A stretch of 15,554 nt of DNA from CALARM01 sp964431735 (GCA_964431735.1 CAYSLJ010000161.1:1-15554); one strand, 5' to 3'. Positions 7,169 through 15,194 are shown, numbered from the stretch's first letter. The notes: generated from the sequence alone by a model not told the origin. Numbers and translations: made by a program.

Positions 7169-9103
7169 GTGGATCCGAAAATTTGTCCTAATTGTAGTAA
7201 TGAAAACAGAATGGATGCAAAATTTTGCAAAAACTGTGGTTTTGATCTTATGGAAAACGATAATCAGAGTAAATCTCCTGTAAAATTCTGCCCTCAATGT
7301 AAAAATCCCAACAGATCTTCTGCCAAGTTCTGTTCTGTATGCGGCCACAGTTTTATAGAAATAGCTTTTACAGGTATATTATCTACCGGTACAATACTGG
7401 TTAACAGATATGAGGTCATAAACCTTATTAAATCAGGAGGAATGGGTGCTGTATATAAAGTAAGGGATCACAGAATGCTTGAGCTATGTGCCATAAAAGA
7501 ATTAATAGCCACTTTTTCAACAGAAGAACAGCAGGAATACAGTCTGAAAAGATTTAATGAAGAAGGAAAAATGCTTGCAAATTTAAACCATGCAAATCTT
7601 CCCCGTGTTACAGATCTTTTCATTGAAAGAGGGCGTTATTATCTTGTTATGGATTTTATAGATGGAAAAGACCTGGATACAGTATTAAAAGAAAGAAAAA
7701 AACTTTCAACAGAGGAGACTCTTACTTATACCCTTCAAATTCTTGATGTTCTGGATTATTTACACACACAGAACCCTCCTATAATTTACAGGGATTTGAA
7801 ACCTGCGAATATTATGATCAGAACAAGGGATCAGAGAGCTATGCTTATAGATTTCGGCATAGCAAGAACTGTTGAAGAAGAAGGAAAGAAAACCAAAATA
7901 GGTACTCCTCAGTACAGTCCACTGGAACAATTCAAAGGTATGGTAGAACCGAGAAGTGATATATATTCTCTTGGTGCAACGATGCATCATCTTATTACAG
8001 GTATAATGCCTGCTCCTATGGCTTTTCAGTTTGATCCTGTAACAAAATTCATTCCTGAATTAAGTAAAGAGCTTGAAAAAATAATAGAAAAAGCTGTGCA
8101 GACAGACATTGATGCCAGATATTCATCTGCCAGGGAAATGATGGAAGATGTAAAAAAAATTCTTGAGAAAGATAAAAAACTACCGATTGTAGAGATAGCA
8201 GTTGAGAAAGTTCCATCCAGAGAAAAAACTCAGAAAGAAAAAATCGAAATACCGCCAGAAGAAGTAAAAATCATAGAATTTCCTGCCAGAGAAGAACTGG
8301 TTTCTATTGCAACTGGCAAAGAAAAAATATCAATAATTAAAAGAAGCGAAAAAACTAAAAAACTGGTTTCATCTATTATCCCCTGTGACGAAAAGCTTGA
8401 TATACACCCTTCTTCATCTGAAATGATATTAATTCCTGCAGGTTATTTCTGGATGGGTGGACAGGAATGTGAATATGACAGTACAAGAAAAGGTAATTTC
8501 GAAATAAACCGCAAAGGGCAGCACAGGATTTATACTGAAGCATTTTATATGGATATTACTCCTGTTACCAATGAACAGTACAGGATGTTCGTAGAAGAAA
8601 CAGGATATAACAGTGAAGGTGACTGGGAAAAATATTTTACTGAAGGTAAGGAAGGTCACCCTGTTGTAAATGTTACATGGTATGATGCAGAAAGCTATGC
8701 CAGATGGGCTAAAAAACGTCTGCCTTCAGAAGCTGAATGGGAAAAAGCTTCCCGCGGAGGAGATGGAAGAAAATGGCCATGGGGAAACCTATGGGATGAA
8801 AAGAAATTAAATTCCAGAGAAAGTAAGCAGGGAAATACAACAGATGTAAAACAATATCCCCGGGGAGACAGCGTATATGGGATAATTGATACAGTAGGAA
8901 ATGTATGGGAATGGACTTCTGACTGGTATTTTCCCTATCCCTATGAAGGCCCCTATATAAGTGTGGAAGGGGATAAAAAAGCCCTCAGAGGCGGCTCATA
9001 TAATGACCCGAAGGATAAATGCACATCAGATTCCCGTAACTGGGGTTTTCCTGAAAACAAAAGCGCTTTCAGGGGATTCCGATGTGCAAAAGATGTTAAC
9101 TAG
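7169..9103 (+). CDS. Ser/Thr protein kinase with two N-terminal zinc ribbons and C-terminal SUMF1/FGE-like domain (kinase 1)
   Basis: A 644-aa protein. Zinc ribbon 1 uses C6, C9, C20 and C23; zinc ribbon 2 uses C41, C44, C55 and C58. A Hanks-type kinase domain covers about 80-335: glycine loop SGGMGAVY (89-96), ATP lysine K110, catalytic D209 in YRDLKPANI (histidine of HRD replaced by tyrosine), DFG at 228-230 and SDIYSLG. A charged linker (about 336-417) leads to an FGE-sulfatase fold (418-643) with ITPVTNEQY, LPSEAEWEKA, NVWEWTSDW and GFRCAKD. No transmembrane helix is seen, so it is cytoplasmic. The FGE part lacks the catalytic cysteine pair (only C618 is near the site), so it is probably a binding module. 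Start is GTG with AGAGG 11 nt upstream. It is paralogous to kinase 2. Confidence 0.93.
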   Translation: MDPKICPNCSNENRMDAKFCKNCGFDLMENDNQSKSPVKFCPQCKNPNRSSAKFCSVCGHSFIEIAFTGILSTGTILVNRYEVINLIKSGGMGAVYKVRDHRMLELCAIKELIATFSTEEQQEYSLKRFNEEGKMLANLNHANLPRVTDLFIERGRYYLVMDFIDGKDLDTVLKERKKLSTEETLTYTLQILDVLDYLHTQNPPIIYRDLKPANIMIRTRDQRAMLIDFGIARTVEEEGKKTKIGTPQYSPLEQFKGMVEPRSDIYSLGATMHHLITGIMPAPMAFQFDPVTKFIPELSKELEKIIEKAVQTDIDARYSSAREMMEDVKKILEKDKKLPIVEIAVEKVPSREKTQKEKIEIPPEEVKIIEFPAREELVSIATGKEKISIIKRSEKTKKLVSSIIPCDEKLDIHPSSSEMILIPAGYFWMGGQECEYDSTRKGNFEINRKGQHRIYTEAFYMDITPVTNEQYRMFVEETGYNSEGDWEKYFTEGKEGHPVVNVTWYDAESYARWAKKRLPSEAEWEKASRGGDGRKWPWGNLWDEKKLNSRESKQGNTTDVKQYPRGDSVYGIIDTVGNVWEWTSDWYFPYPYEGPYISVEGDKKALRGGSYNDPKDKCTSDSRNWGFPENKSAFRGFRCAKDVN

Positions 9104-9251
9104 TGTCGAACTTCTGTGTCCGATATCGATATGTAAATTTGTAATACTATTTCTCCTGAAAATATATCTTTATGGGAGAGATTTATCATAAATGTCATCT
9201 ATCAATAAAAGTGCTTTATCCTGTTAATATCAATAATCATATAAATCTCTG

Positions 9252-9719
9252 TCACTTTCTATAAAGAATAAAAACAGGAATACCTATCTCTACATGTTCA
9301 TAAAGCCACCGTGCATTTTCCGGTGAAAGTCTTATACATCCATGAGATGCAGGTTGACCGAGATAATCCAGATAATAGGGATTTTCCCACAAATCAAGGG
9401 CATGGATGCCATAACTTCCGCTCCGGGCTATTTCCAGCCAGTATGGCATCTGAGCATTGTATGCAGCAGATACAGGGCATGGTATTTTGGCATATATCAT
9501 TGTATTCATTAAAGGAGTTGTACCGCCTGCTCCGGTAGAGCATAGAAATTCCTTATGAAAAGACCCCCATAAATTATAAAAATGTAATCTCTGCGTATCC
9601 AGTTCAATAATTATACATTTTTCACATTCAAATATGACAGAAGGGTAATAAGTGGAGGCTATTACCCATTTAGAAGATAACAGAATTAATAATAAACACA
9701 AAAACAATAATTTTCTCAT
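9252..9719 (-). CDS. L,D-transpeptidase (YkuD/ErfK family)
   Basis: A 155-aa exported enzyme with a signal-peptide-like N-terminus (MRKLLFLCLLLILLSS). It carries the YkuD signature: H106 in GIHALD and SHGCIRLSPENA with nucleophile C128 and R130. The family makes 3-3 cross-links in peptidoglycan or attaches proteins to it, outside the cytoplasmic membrane. No LysM or other wall-binding domain is present. I chose the ATG at 9719 because AAGGA lies about 7 nt upstream and the signal peptide then starts correctly; a longer frame to 9776 runs into the heptamer repeat. It is third on the minus strand after two receiver-domain genes, 81 nt from the second, and convergent with kinase 1. The 148-nt gap to kinase 1 has a 10-bp palindrome ATATCGATAT (9123-9132) but no clear terminator. 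Confidence 0.93.
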   Translation of the reverse strand: MRKLLFLCLLLILLSSKWVIASTYYPSVIFECEKCIIIELDTQRLHFYNLWGSFHKEFLCSTGAGGTTPLMNTMIYAKIPCPVSAAYNAQMPYWLEIARSGSYGIHALDLWENPYYLDYLGQPASHGCIRLSPENARWLYEHVEIGIPVFILYRK

Positions 9720-9749
9720 AAATCCATCCTTAGCTATAAAAATTATAAT

Positions 9750-9803
9750 GAGTAGTGAGTTAAAACTTATTTCCACTCACTACTCACCACTCACTACTCA
9801 CTA
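9750..9803. repeat. Heptamer array ACTCACT with 11-bp inverted repeat
   Basis: Four in-phase units ACTCACT/ACTCACC occupy 9775-9802. GAGTAGTGAGT (9750-9760) is an exact inverted match to 9775-9785, with a 14-nt loop. On the minus strand the array starts at the TAG stop of the 502-aa receiver gene as AGTGAGT units and flips before the transpeptidase start. No T-tract follows. Confidence 0.85.
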
Positions 9804-11309
9804 TTTAAACAATGTTATCATTTTATTTTTCTTCTTTAAGATATCTCCTTCAAGAATACTCAAATATTCTCCGAGTCCTTTATCTAAAAGACCCTGTTTT
9901 ACATAAGACCATCCGAGAGCTTCTATTGCCCATTCATTATCAGGATTCGATTTTTTAAGTTCTTCATAAAAACCTGTTACTTCTTTAAGATGCTCCGGTT
10001 TTTCCCTGATCATATTTTTATAACGTAAAATCTTTTCCTGGATGGGTGATAGTTGCTTTTTTATTTCTTTCCCTCTATCAGGTAATTTATTCTTAAAATT
10101 TTCTACTATTTTTTTTGCTACCTCTTCAGACAAATACTCTTTAGTAAGGCCTTCAGGAATTTCTTCTTCATCAAATTGGCTTATAAATTTGTCTGTAATC
10201 TTTTTTATAGTATCTCCTTCTATGATTGCTTTTAATTTTTTCTCATCCATTTGCTGAATATTAAGTTCGACAAGTTCCTGGATTACTTCATTGGCCAGTT
10301 CGTCTATATATTCTTCTTCTGTAATTTCAACTTCTTCTATTTCAAGTTCTTCTTCAAGTTCCTCCTCAACTTCTTCTATTTCTTCTTCCTCTTTCTCCGG
10401 TGATTGTTTTTCATCTTTATCTACATAAGTACTTTCAACAACCTGAAGTTCATCTGAAAATTCTTTTTCTGACTGTGCTTCTTCTGCACCTTCTACCAGA
10501 AATGCAGCAATATCATCCTGCAGAGGAGGAGGGTAACCTCTGGCAACCTGCTTTATTGAATCTAAAATAACAGCCATTCCCGAATCTTTTCTTAAATATC
10601 CTATTGCACCGGCACGAAAAGCATTTACAACATTCATCTTATCACCGAAAGCTGTAAGTATGACGATTTTCAGAGAAGGATTGTTTTCTAAAAGTCTTTT
10701 TGTAGCCTGTATTCCATCGAGTCGTGGCATTGCAATATCCATAAGAATAACATGAGGAGGGGACTGAAGTTTTTCTATCTCTTCAACTGCCTCCATACCA
10801 TTGGAAGCATAACCTATAACCTCTACTTCAGCTGACCTGTTAAGGATTGTACTCAGAACTCTCTGATAACTCTGATTGTCTTCGGAGAAGAAGACTCTTA
10901 TTTTCTGACCTTCTTTCCAGGTAATAACTTTTTTCCCTGAAGGAGGAGGTTCTAACGTATTTGTTTCATAACGGGATGTAAGATTTCTGCCTATGGCAGT
11001 AATAGAAACAACTTCTTCCGGTCTGATTTTCCTGGTTTTCTGGATAGCCTCTTTAGGAGGTTCTACTTCTCTTACCTTTAAGTTCTCAATATCTTCCTGT
11101 TTCTCCTGATTTTCTGCATTTTTTGCTTCCTTTCCTTCAAAAAAAGCCCATTTTGCAGCACCATCTTCTTTCCAGGCACCTTTAAAAAACATATCACCTA
11201 CTTTACGATTTTTTTCTTCAATAGAAAGTTCGTCACCGGAATCTTTATCAGTTTTTATAAGAGCCAGTAAGTCTGTTTTAAATATATCTGTCCAATTTTT
11301 TTTACTCAT
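9801..11309 (-). CDS. Receiver-domain protein with novel N-terminal motif, acidic linker and TPR-like C-terminus
   Basis: A 502-aa cytoplasmic protein. Residues 1-60 carry a motif shared with the upstream gene (FKTDLLALIKTDK, then GAWKEDGAAKWAFFE). EEVVSITAIGR (98-108) is a second shared motif. Residues 136-260 are a NarL-type receiver with E143-D144, phospho-acceptor D191 (LMDIAMPRLDG), T219 and K241. The receiver ends in the usual NarL linker (ARGYPPPLQDDIAAFL) but no LuxR helix-turn-helix follows. Instead there is an acidic stretch (about 298-334), a helical region, and a C-terminal TPR-like pair of helices (about 440-490). Function is unknown; it probably signals by protein contact. The start codon is 7 nt after the upstream stop, so the two are almost certainly one transcript. 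No good SD lies near the ATG, suggesting translational coupling. Confidence 0.9.
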   Translation of the reverse strand: MSKKNWTDIFKTDLLALIKTDKDSGDELSIEEKNRKVGDMFFKGAWKEDGAAKWAFFEGKEAKNAENQEKQEDIENLKVREVEPPKEAIQKTRKIRPEEVVSITAIGRNLTSRYETNTLEPPPSGKKVITWKEGQKIRVFFSEDNQSYQRVLSTILNRSAEVEVIGYASNGMEAVEEIEKLQSPPHVILMDIAMPRLDGIQATKRLLENNPSLKIVILTAFGDKMNVVNAFRAGAIGYLRKDSGMAVILDSIKQVARGYPPPLQDDIAAFLVEGAEEAQSEKEFSDELQVVESTYVDKDEKQSPEKEEEEIEEVEEELEEELEIEEVEITEEEYIDELANEVIQELVELNIQQMDEKKLKAIIEGDTIKKITDKFISQFDEEEIPEGLTKEYLSEEVAKKIVENFKNKLPDRGKEIKKQLSPIQEKILRYKNMIREKPEHLKEVTGFYEELKKSNPDNEWAIEALGWSYVKQGLLDKGLGEYLSILEGDILKKKNKMITLFK

Positions 11310-11316
11310 TTAATAA

Positions 11317-12210
11317 TTAATTCATCTCTTCCTTAAGATAATGAGCAACTTCTTTATGAACAGGCCTTCCTCCGCGGGCTGCCTGTTTTATAGCTTCTCT
11401 GATTAGCGGTAATCCTGCATCTTTTCTTAAAAAGCCAGTAGCACCTGCATCAAAAGCACCCTGAACATGTAATTTATCTCCAAAAGCAGTTAACATAACT
11501 ATTTTTAGAGAATTATTAAAGGCTAAAATCTCTTTTATGGCCGATATACCATCCAATCTTGGCATAGCAATATCCATTAAAACAACATCAGGGACTGTAT
11601 CCAGTTTTTTTATTTTTTCGACAGCATCTCTGCCATCTATAGCCCAGTCCAGCAATTCCATATCATCACTTTTCTCCAGAAGTTTCCGGATAATTATCTG
11701 AAAACTTCTGTTATCTTCAGCAAAAAAAACTTTTATCTTATTCTTATTACCTGTAACTTCTCTCTGATCTATTAAACCATCTATTACAGCTTCCTCTTCT
11801 GTCTGATATCTACTTCGAGTTCGTCCCATTTCAGTAATTGAAACTACTTCTTCTACAAGCTTCTCTTCCGAAGAAACTTCTTTTACTATAATTTCCTCTG
11901 GCTTTTCCGCTGTAAATTCTTTCTTTTTCTCTGTTTTATTCTGGCCTGAAGAGTCACATAATGCTTCTAAATTTTCTTTTGCAATATGTTCGTTTAATTT
12001 AACAGTGCTGTATAAGGTATTGTCTTTTTCTTCAAAAAAAGCCCACTTTGCGACTCCTTCTTCTTTCCAGGCACCGCTGTAATAAATCTTTGCAACATCT
12101 TTACCACATTCATCAGTACATGGAACTTCTGTACAAACAGGCTTATCTGTTATAATACATGCCAGCAAATCTGTTTTTAATAAATCTTTTATTTTCTTAA
12201 AAATACTCAT
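11317..12210 (-). CDS. Receiver-domain protein with novel N-terminal motif, no output domain
   Basis: A 297-aa paralogue of the next gene in the operon. Residues 1-62 carry KTDLLACIITDK and GAWKEEGVAKWAFFE, with three extra cysteines (C26, C31, C35) between them that the paralogue lacks. A low-complexity linker holds EEVVSITEMGR (120-130). The NarL-type receiver covers 158-280 with E165-D166, D213 (LMDIAMPRLDG), T241 and K263. The protein stops just after the NarL linker (GGRPVHKEVAHYL), where a LuxR helix-turn-helix would normally begin. It is the first gene of the minus-strand operon and has a promoter candidate 36 nt upstream but no obvious SD, so it may be a near-leaderless message. It is divergent from kinase 2. 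Confidence 0.9.
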   Translation of the reverse strand: MSIFKKIKDLLKTDLLACIITDKPVCTEVPCTDECGKDVAKIYYSGAWKEEGVAKWAFFEEKDNTLYSTVKLNEHIAKENLEALCDSSGQNKTEKKKEFTAEKPEEIIVKEVSSEEKLVEEVVSITEMGRTRSRYQTEEEAVIDGLIDQREVTGNKNKIKVFFAEDNRSFQIIIRKLLEKSDDMELLDWAIDGRDAVEKIKKLDTVPDVVLMDIAMPRLDGISAIKEILAFNNSLKIVMLTAFGDKLHVQGAFDAGATGFLRKDAGLPLIREAIKQAARGGRPVHKEVAHYLKEEMN

Positions 12211-12245
12211 AATATTATGTAACTGTTCAAAATAAAACTACGATA

Positions 12246-12274
12246 ATTATAGCAAGACATTAAGATAAATACAA
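12246..12274 (-). promoter_or_regulatory. Candidate extended -10 promoter for the receiver operon
   Basis: On the minus strand TGCTATAAT (12254-12246) is a perfect extended -10. TTGTAT (12274-12269) sits 17 bp upstream as a weak -35. The predicted start near 12239 leaves a leader of about 30 nt. Confidence 0.45.
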
Positions 12275-12314
12275 GACAATCAGTATTACTCTTTTAGAAT
12301 ATTTTTAACAATAC

Positions 12315-12343
12315 TCGACACAAAAATTAATTTATAGTATAAT
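12315..12343 (+). promoter_or_regulatory. Candidate sigma70 promoter for kinase 2
   Basis: TCGACA (12315-12320) and TATAAT (12338-12343) are 17 bp apart, with a single mismatch to consensus overall. The transcript would carry a leader of about 250 nt. A second TATAAT at 12433-12438 lacks a convincing -35. The two divergent promoters in this gap lie about 40 bp apart and could be co-regulated. Confidence 0.5.
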
Positions 12344-12510
12344 GCTTGACGTAAGGAAAGTAAATAAACTTTTACATAAAATTGAGGTTTTTATAGATAA
12401 AAAATTATTCAGCTCAGAAATATTTTTTATGATATAATATTTTTAAAGAATAGAGGAATTAAAAGAGGAAATTCAGAATAAAACAATGATTTTATCACTA
12501 AAAACCATGA

Positions 12511-12523
12511 GACCGGTTCGGTC
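12511..12523. promoter_or_regulatory. GACCG/CGGTC inverted repeat in kinase 2 leader
   Basis: GACCG-GTT-CGGTC is a 5-bp inverted repeat with a 3-nt spacer. It is GC-rich within AT-rich DNA. It could be a small hairpin in the leader RNA or a protein site; nothing in the sequence decides. Confidence 0.25.
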
Positions 12524-12531
12524 ATAACAAA

Positions 12532-12575
12532 ATATGAGAATTTGTTCCTCCTGTCACGCGTTACGATTCTCATAT
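12532..12575 (+). repeat. 10-bp inverted repeat enclosing a heptamer array
   Basis: ATATGAGAAT (12532-12541) pairs perfectly with ATTCTCATAT (12566-12575). The 24-nt loop contains TCCTCCTGTCACG and CGTTACG. The hairpin ends 9 nt before AAAGGG (12584-12589), the ribosome site for kinase 2. Confidence 0.7.
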
Positions 12576-12598
12576 AAATTCAGAAAGGGTTTTACCTT

Positions 12599-15037
12599 GT
12601 GGAGTGTACTTTTTGTGGAAATATAAATGACCCGTCAAGTCGTTTCTGTAATAGCTGTGGAAAGCCGCTGAGAAAAACAACAGGTTCTACAGGCAATATT
12701 AATCCTTACCAGACAGTTGTCCCTTCATTATCTATGTTTTCAAATAGAATTCCTGCGCCTGACGGGAAAGTAGATTCCAGAGGTAATACTCTTATGGTCC
12801 ATTCAGACGGAACCATTATAAATAATAAATATTCCCTTTACTATCTCACGGCAGGGGGAATGGGTGCTATTTATATGGCCCAGGATATCAATGATAATAA
12901 ATGGTATATTATAAAAGAAGCAGCGTCTACAGATAGAGAAGAACAGCTCAAACTCATGGTGTTCCTTACAGAAGAAAGGGCAACTTTAATTCGCCTTAAG
13001 CATCCTTCTATCGTAAGGGCCTATGATTTACTTATAGAAGGTGGCGCATGTTATCTTGTAATTGAATATATTGACGGAAGAGTAATGGAACATATAATTG
13101 AACAAAATATGCCTGAATTTCTGCCGGAAGAAGCAGTTGTTAACTGGGCAATACAGATTGCTGACGCTCTGGATTATCTTCACAATCAGGATCCTCCTAT
13201 TATATATAGAGATTTAAAACCTGATAATCTTATGGTAGATAAAGAAGGTAATATTAAAGTAATTGATTTCGGAGCCACAAGGGTTTATAAAGAAGGAAAA
13301 GAAAGGGATACAAGAGCAATAGGCACTGCAGGATTTGCCGCTCCGGAACAATATGGTTCGGGCCAGACAGATGCACGTTCCGATATATACAGTCTGGGTG
13401 CTACAATGCACTACCTTCTGACAAACCGTTATCCCGGTGAGATGCCATTTGTTTTTCCTCTTGCAAGATCTATTAATCCGTCTGTTTCAGACAGAATAGA
13501 TCTTATCATACAAAAAGCAGTTCAGCCTGATATGAAAAATCGATTTGCCAGTGCACTGGAGATGAAGATAGCTCTTTCAGGGGAAGACGGAGAGAAATGT
13601 TCCGTATGTTTAACAATAAACAAAAAAGGTTATAAATTCTGCAAAAAATGCGGTGACAAACCTTCCAGACAGGGAAAAGATAAAATTACAGTAGAACCTT
13701 CAGAGACCCCTGAAATAACCGGAAGTGAAACAGTCGGTATAAAAACATCTGATTATAATACTCATATGCAATTACCTTCCGTAACAAAGACAACATCAAC
13801 AGTGAGAATGAAAATACCTGATACAAAGGATTATAAATCAACCGATTTACCTCTCGTAGACCATTCCTACAGAGAGGAACCGACTTTAATAAAAGAAGTA
13901 AAGACAGAGTTTAAACCTTTTACCTTCAGAAATGGTTCCAGAGCATATAATATTAACGAACTCATTGATATATGCAGAAAATATCCAGATGTGGGCAGAT
14001 ATCATCTGCGAAATTGTGAATTTACTCCATGGCTTGTCAGTATGGGAATACCCGATTATGCACTTGAAGAAACAATACTGGAAGTATATCATCCTGAATG
14101 TGATCTGGTATGTTTCTGTGCTATAATTGCGGAATTTCTGGAACATATGAAATTAAAAAAAGTACTTCCTGATATGGATGAAGAAAGCCTGATAAGAATA
14201 GCCCGAAAACATAACTTAACCTGCCTTCTTCCTGAAATCCCTGAAGAAGAAGTTTATACGGAGAAACCGGATGAAAAGCCCGCCGTTACAAGAGTTCTTC
14301 CTGAAATAATAAAAAATGACATTGATCAGGTTGATATGATATTAATAAGGGCAGGTAATTTTCTCATGGGAAAGCAGGGAGGTCAGAATAATCCCAGGCA
14401 TACAGTTTATCTGGATGATTATTATATAGATAAATACCCTGTTACAAATCTACAGTATGAAAAATTCGTAAAAGAAACTAAATATAAAACTGAAGGTGAT
14501 TATGGAAAATATTATTCTTCAGGAGCAGGTAACTATCCTGTAACATGCCTTACCTGGAATGATGCATGTGCTTATTTAAAATGGACAGGTAAAAGGCTTC
14601 CTACAGAAGCAGAATGGGAAAAAGCTGCTGCAGGGCCGGAAGGTCGACTATATCCCTGGGGAGAAACATGGGATCCCAATAAATGTAATAATCTTAATAT
14701 TACCAGGAAAGATATAATAGCCCGTATGATGAATATAAATAACAACAGAGGTACCATACCTGTAGGTATAATTCCCGAAGGTGCAAGTATTTATGGAGTG
14801 GAAGATATGGCCGGTAATGTATGGGAATGGTGTGATGACTGGTATGAAGATAATTATTACACAAAAAGTCCTTCCTCAAATCCTCAGGGGCCTTCTACAG
14901 GTAAATATAAAATCGCCAGAGGCGGTTCGTGGAAGGCAAATTATGACTACTTTTTTCAATCCTCTAACAGAAGATGGGCATCTCCTCAGGACCGTATTAC
15001 ATTCTGCGGTTTTCGAGGCGTAAAAGACATAACATAA
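12599..15037 (+). CDS. Ser/Thr protein kinase with zinc ribbons and C-terminal SUMF1/FGE-like domain (kinase 2)
   Basis: An 812-aa paralogue of kinase 1 with a different order. Zinc ribbon 1 (C3, C6, C17, C20) is at the N-terminus. The kinase domain spans about 75-328 with glycine loop AGGMGAIY (85-92), K106, D205 in YRDLKPDNL, DFG at 223-225 and AAPEQY as the APE motif. Zinc ribbon 2 (C334, C337, C348, C351) follows the kinase. A Thr/Ser-rich linker (352-437) leads to an unnamed region (about 438-520: FTFRNGSRAYNINELIDIC, then RYHLRN and EFTPWL). The SUMF1/FGE-like fold (578-811) has YPVTNLQY, LPTEAEWEKA and NVWEWCDDW, but the region of the FGE catalytic cysteines has none. No membrane segment is seen. 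Start is GTG with AAAGGG about 9 nt upstream. Confidence 0.94.
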   Translation: MECTFCGNINDPSSRFCNSCGKPLRKTTGSTGNINPYQTVVPSLSMFSNRIPAPDGKVDSRGNTLMVHSDGTIINNKYSLYYLTAGGMGAIYMAQDINDNKWYIIKEAASTDREEQLKLMVFLTEERATLIRLKHPSIVRAYDLLIEGGACYLVIEYIDGRVMEHIIEQNMPEFLPEEAVVNWAIQIADALDYLHNQDPPIIYRDLKPDNLMVDKEGNIKVIDFGATRVYKEGKERDTRAIGTAGFAAPEQYGSGQTDARSDIYSLGATMHYLLTNRYPGEMPFVFPLARSINPSVSDRIDLIIQKAVQPDMKNRFASALEMKIALSGEDGEKCSVCLTINKKGYKFCKKCGDKPSRQGKDKITVEPSETPEITGSETVGIKTSDYNTHMQLPSVTKTTSTVRMKIPDTKDYKSTDLPLVDHSYREEPTLIKEVKTEFKPFTFRNGSRAYNINELIDICRKYPDVGRYHLRNCEFTPWLVSMGIPDYALEETILEVYHPECDLVCFCAIIAEFLEHMKLKKVLPDMDEESLIRIARKHNLTCLLPEIPEEEVYTEKPDEKPAVTRVLPEIIKNDIDQVDMILIRAGNFLMGKQGGQNNPRHTVYLDDYYIDKYPVTNLQYEKFVKETKYKTEGDYGKYYSSGAGNYPVTCLTWNDACAYLKWTGKRLPTEAEWEKAAAGPEGRLYPWGETWDPNKCNNLNITRKDIIARMMNINNNRGTIPVGIIPEGASIYGVEDMAGNVWEWCDDWYEDNYYTKSPSSNPQGPSTGKYKIARGGSWKANYDYFFQSSNRRWASPQDRITFCGFRGVKDIT

Positions 15038-15049
15038 TCAATCGTTCCA

Positions 15050-15098
15050 AGTAACGCGTGCCAGGTGGTTTGTAATGCGTATTACCTCACTACTCATG
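15050..15098 (+). repeat. Heptamer blocks after kinase 2, GTRA then TYAC
   Basis: AGTAACG and CGTGCCA (15050-15063) lie 12 nt after the kinase 2 stop. A degenerate GTAATGC/GTATTAC block then turns into TTACCTCACTACTCATGAC (15082-15100). The switch from GTRA to TYAC resembles the gaps between co-directional genes. Confidence 0.5.
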
Positions 15099-15194
15099 AC
15101 CGCTCCAGATAAGTTCATACCCATTTCTAAAACCTGTCCATGTCCGGACTCTTCCGGAAAAGATATGATCCTGTTGCGTAGCAAACTGATTTTG
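15099..15194 (+). repeat. 96-bp direct repeat, copy 1
   Basis: This block matches 15333-15428 over 96 bp without gaps and with about 7 differences. It contains an exact 6-bp hairpin TCCGGA-CTCT-TCCGGA (15143-15158). No recognisable gene; the plus frame reads ...KTCPCPDSSGKDM..., and I do not recognise it. Similarity may extend about 20 bp upstream into TTACC/CTC sequence. Confidence 0.92.

Noticed and set aside
9104..9251. Intrinsic terminator between convergent kinase 1 and transpeptidase genes
   Set aside because: Only a weak TCTCC/GGAGA pairing and a short palindrome are present, with no T-run after a stem.
9720..9776. N-terminal extension of the L,D-transpeptidase (19 residues)
   Set aside because: It runs into the repeat, while the internal ATG has AAGGA upstream and begins a proper signal peptide.
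9801..12210. NarL/LuxR-type transcription factors
   Set aside because: Receivers are NarL-like, but no helix-turn-helix follows in either protein.
7169..15037. Sulfatase-activating (formylglycine-generating) enzymes
   Set aside because: The FGE-like domains lack the catalytic cysteine pair and are fused to kinases; no sulfatase is nearby.
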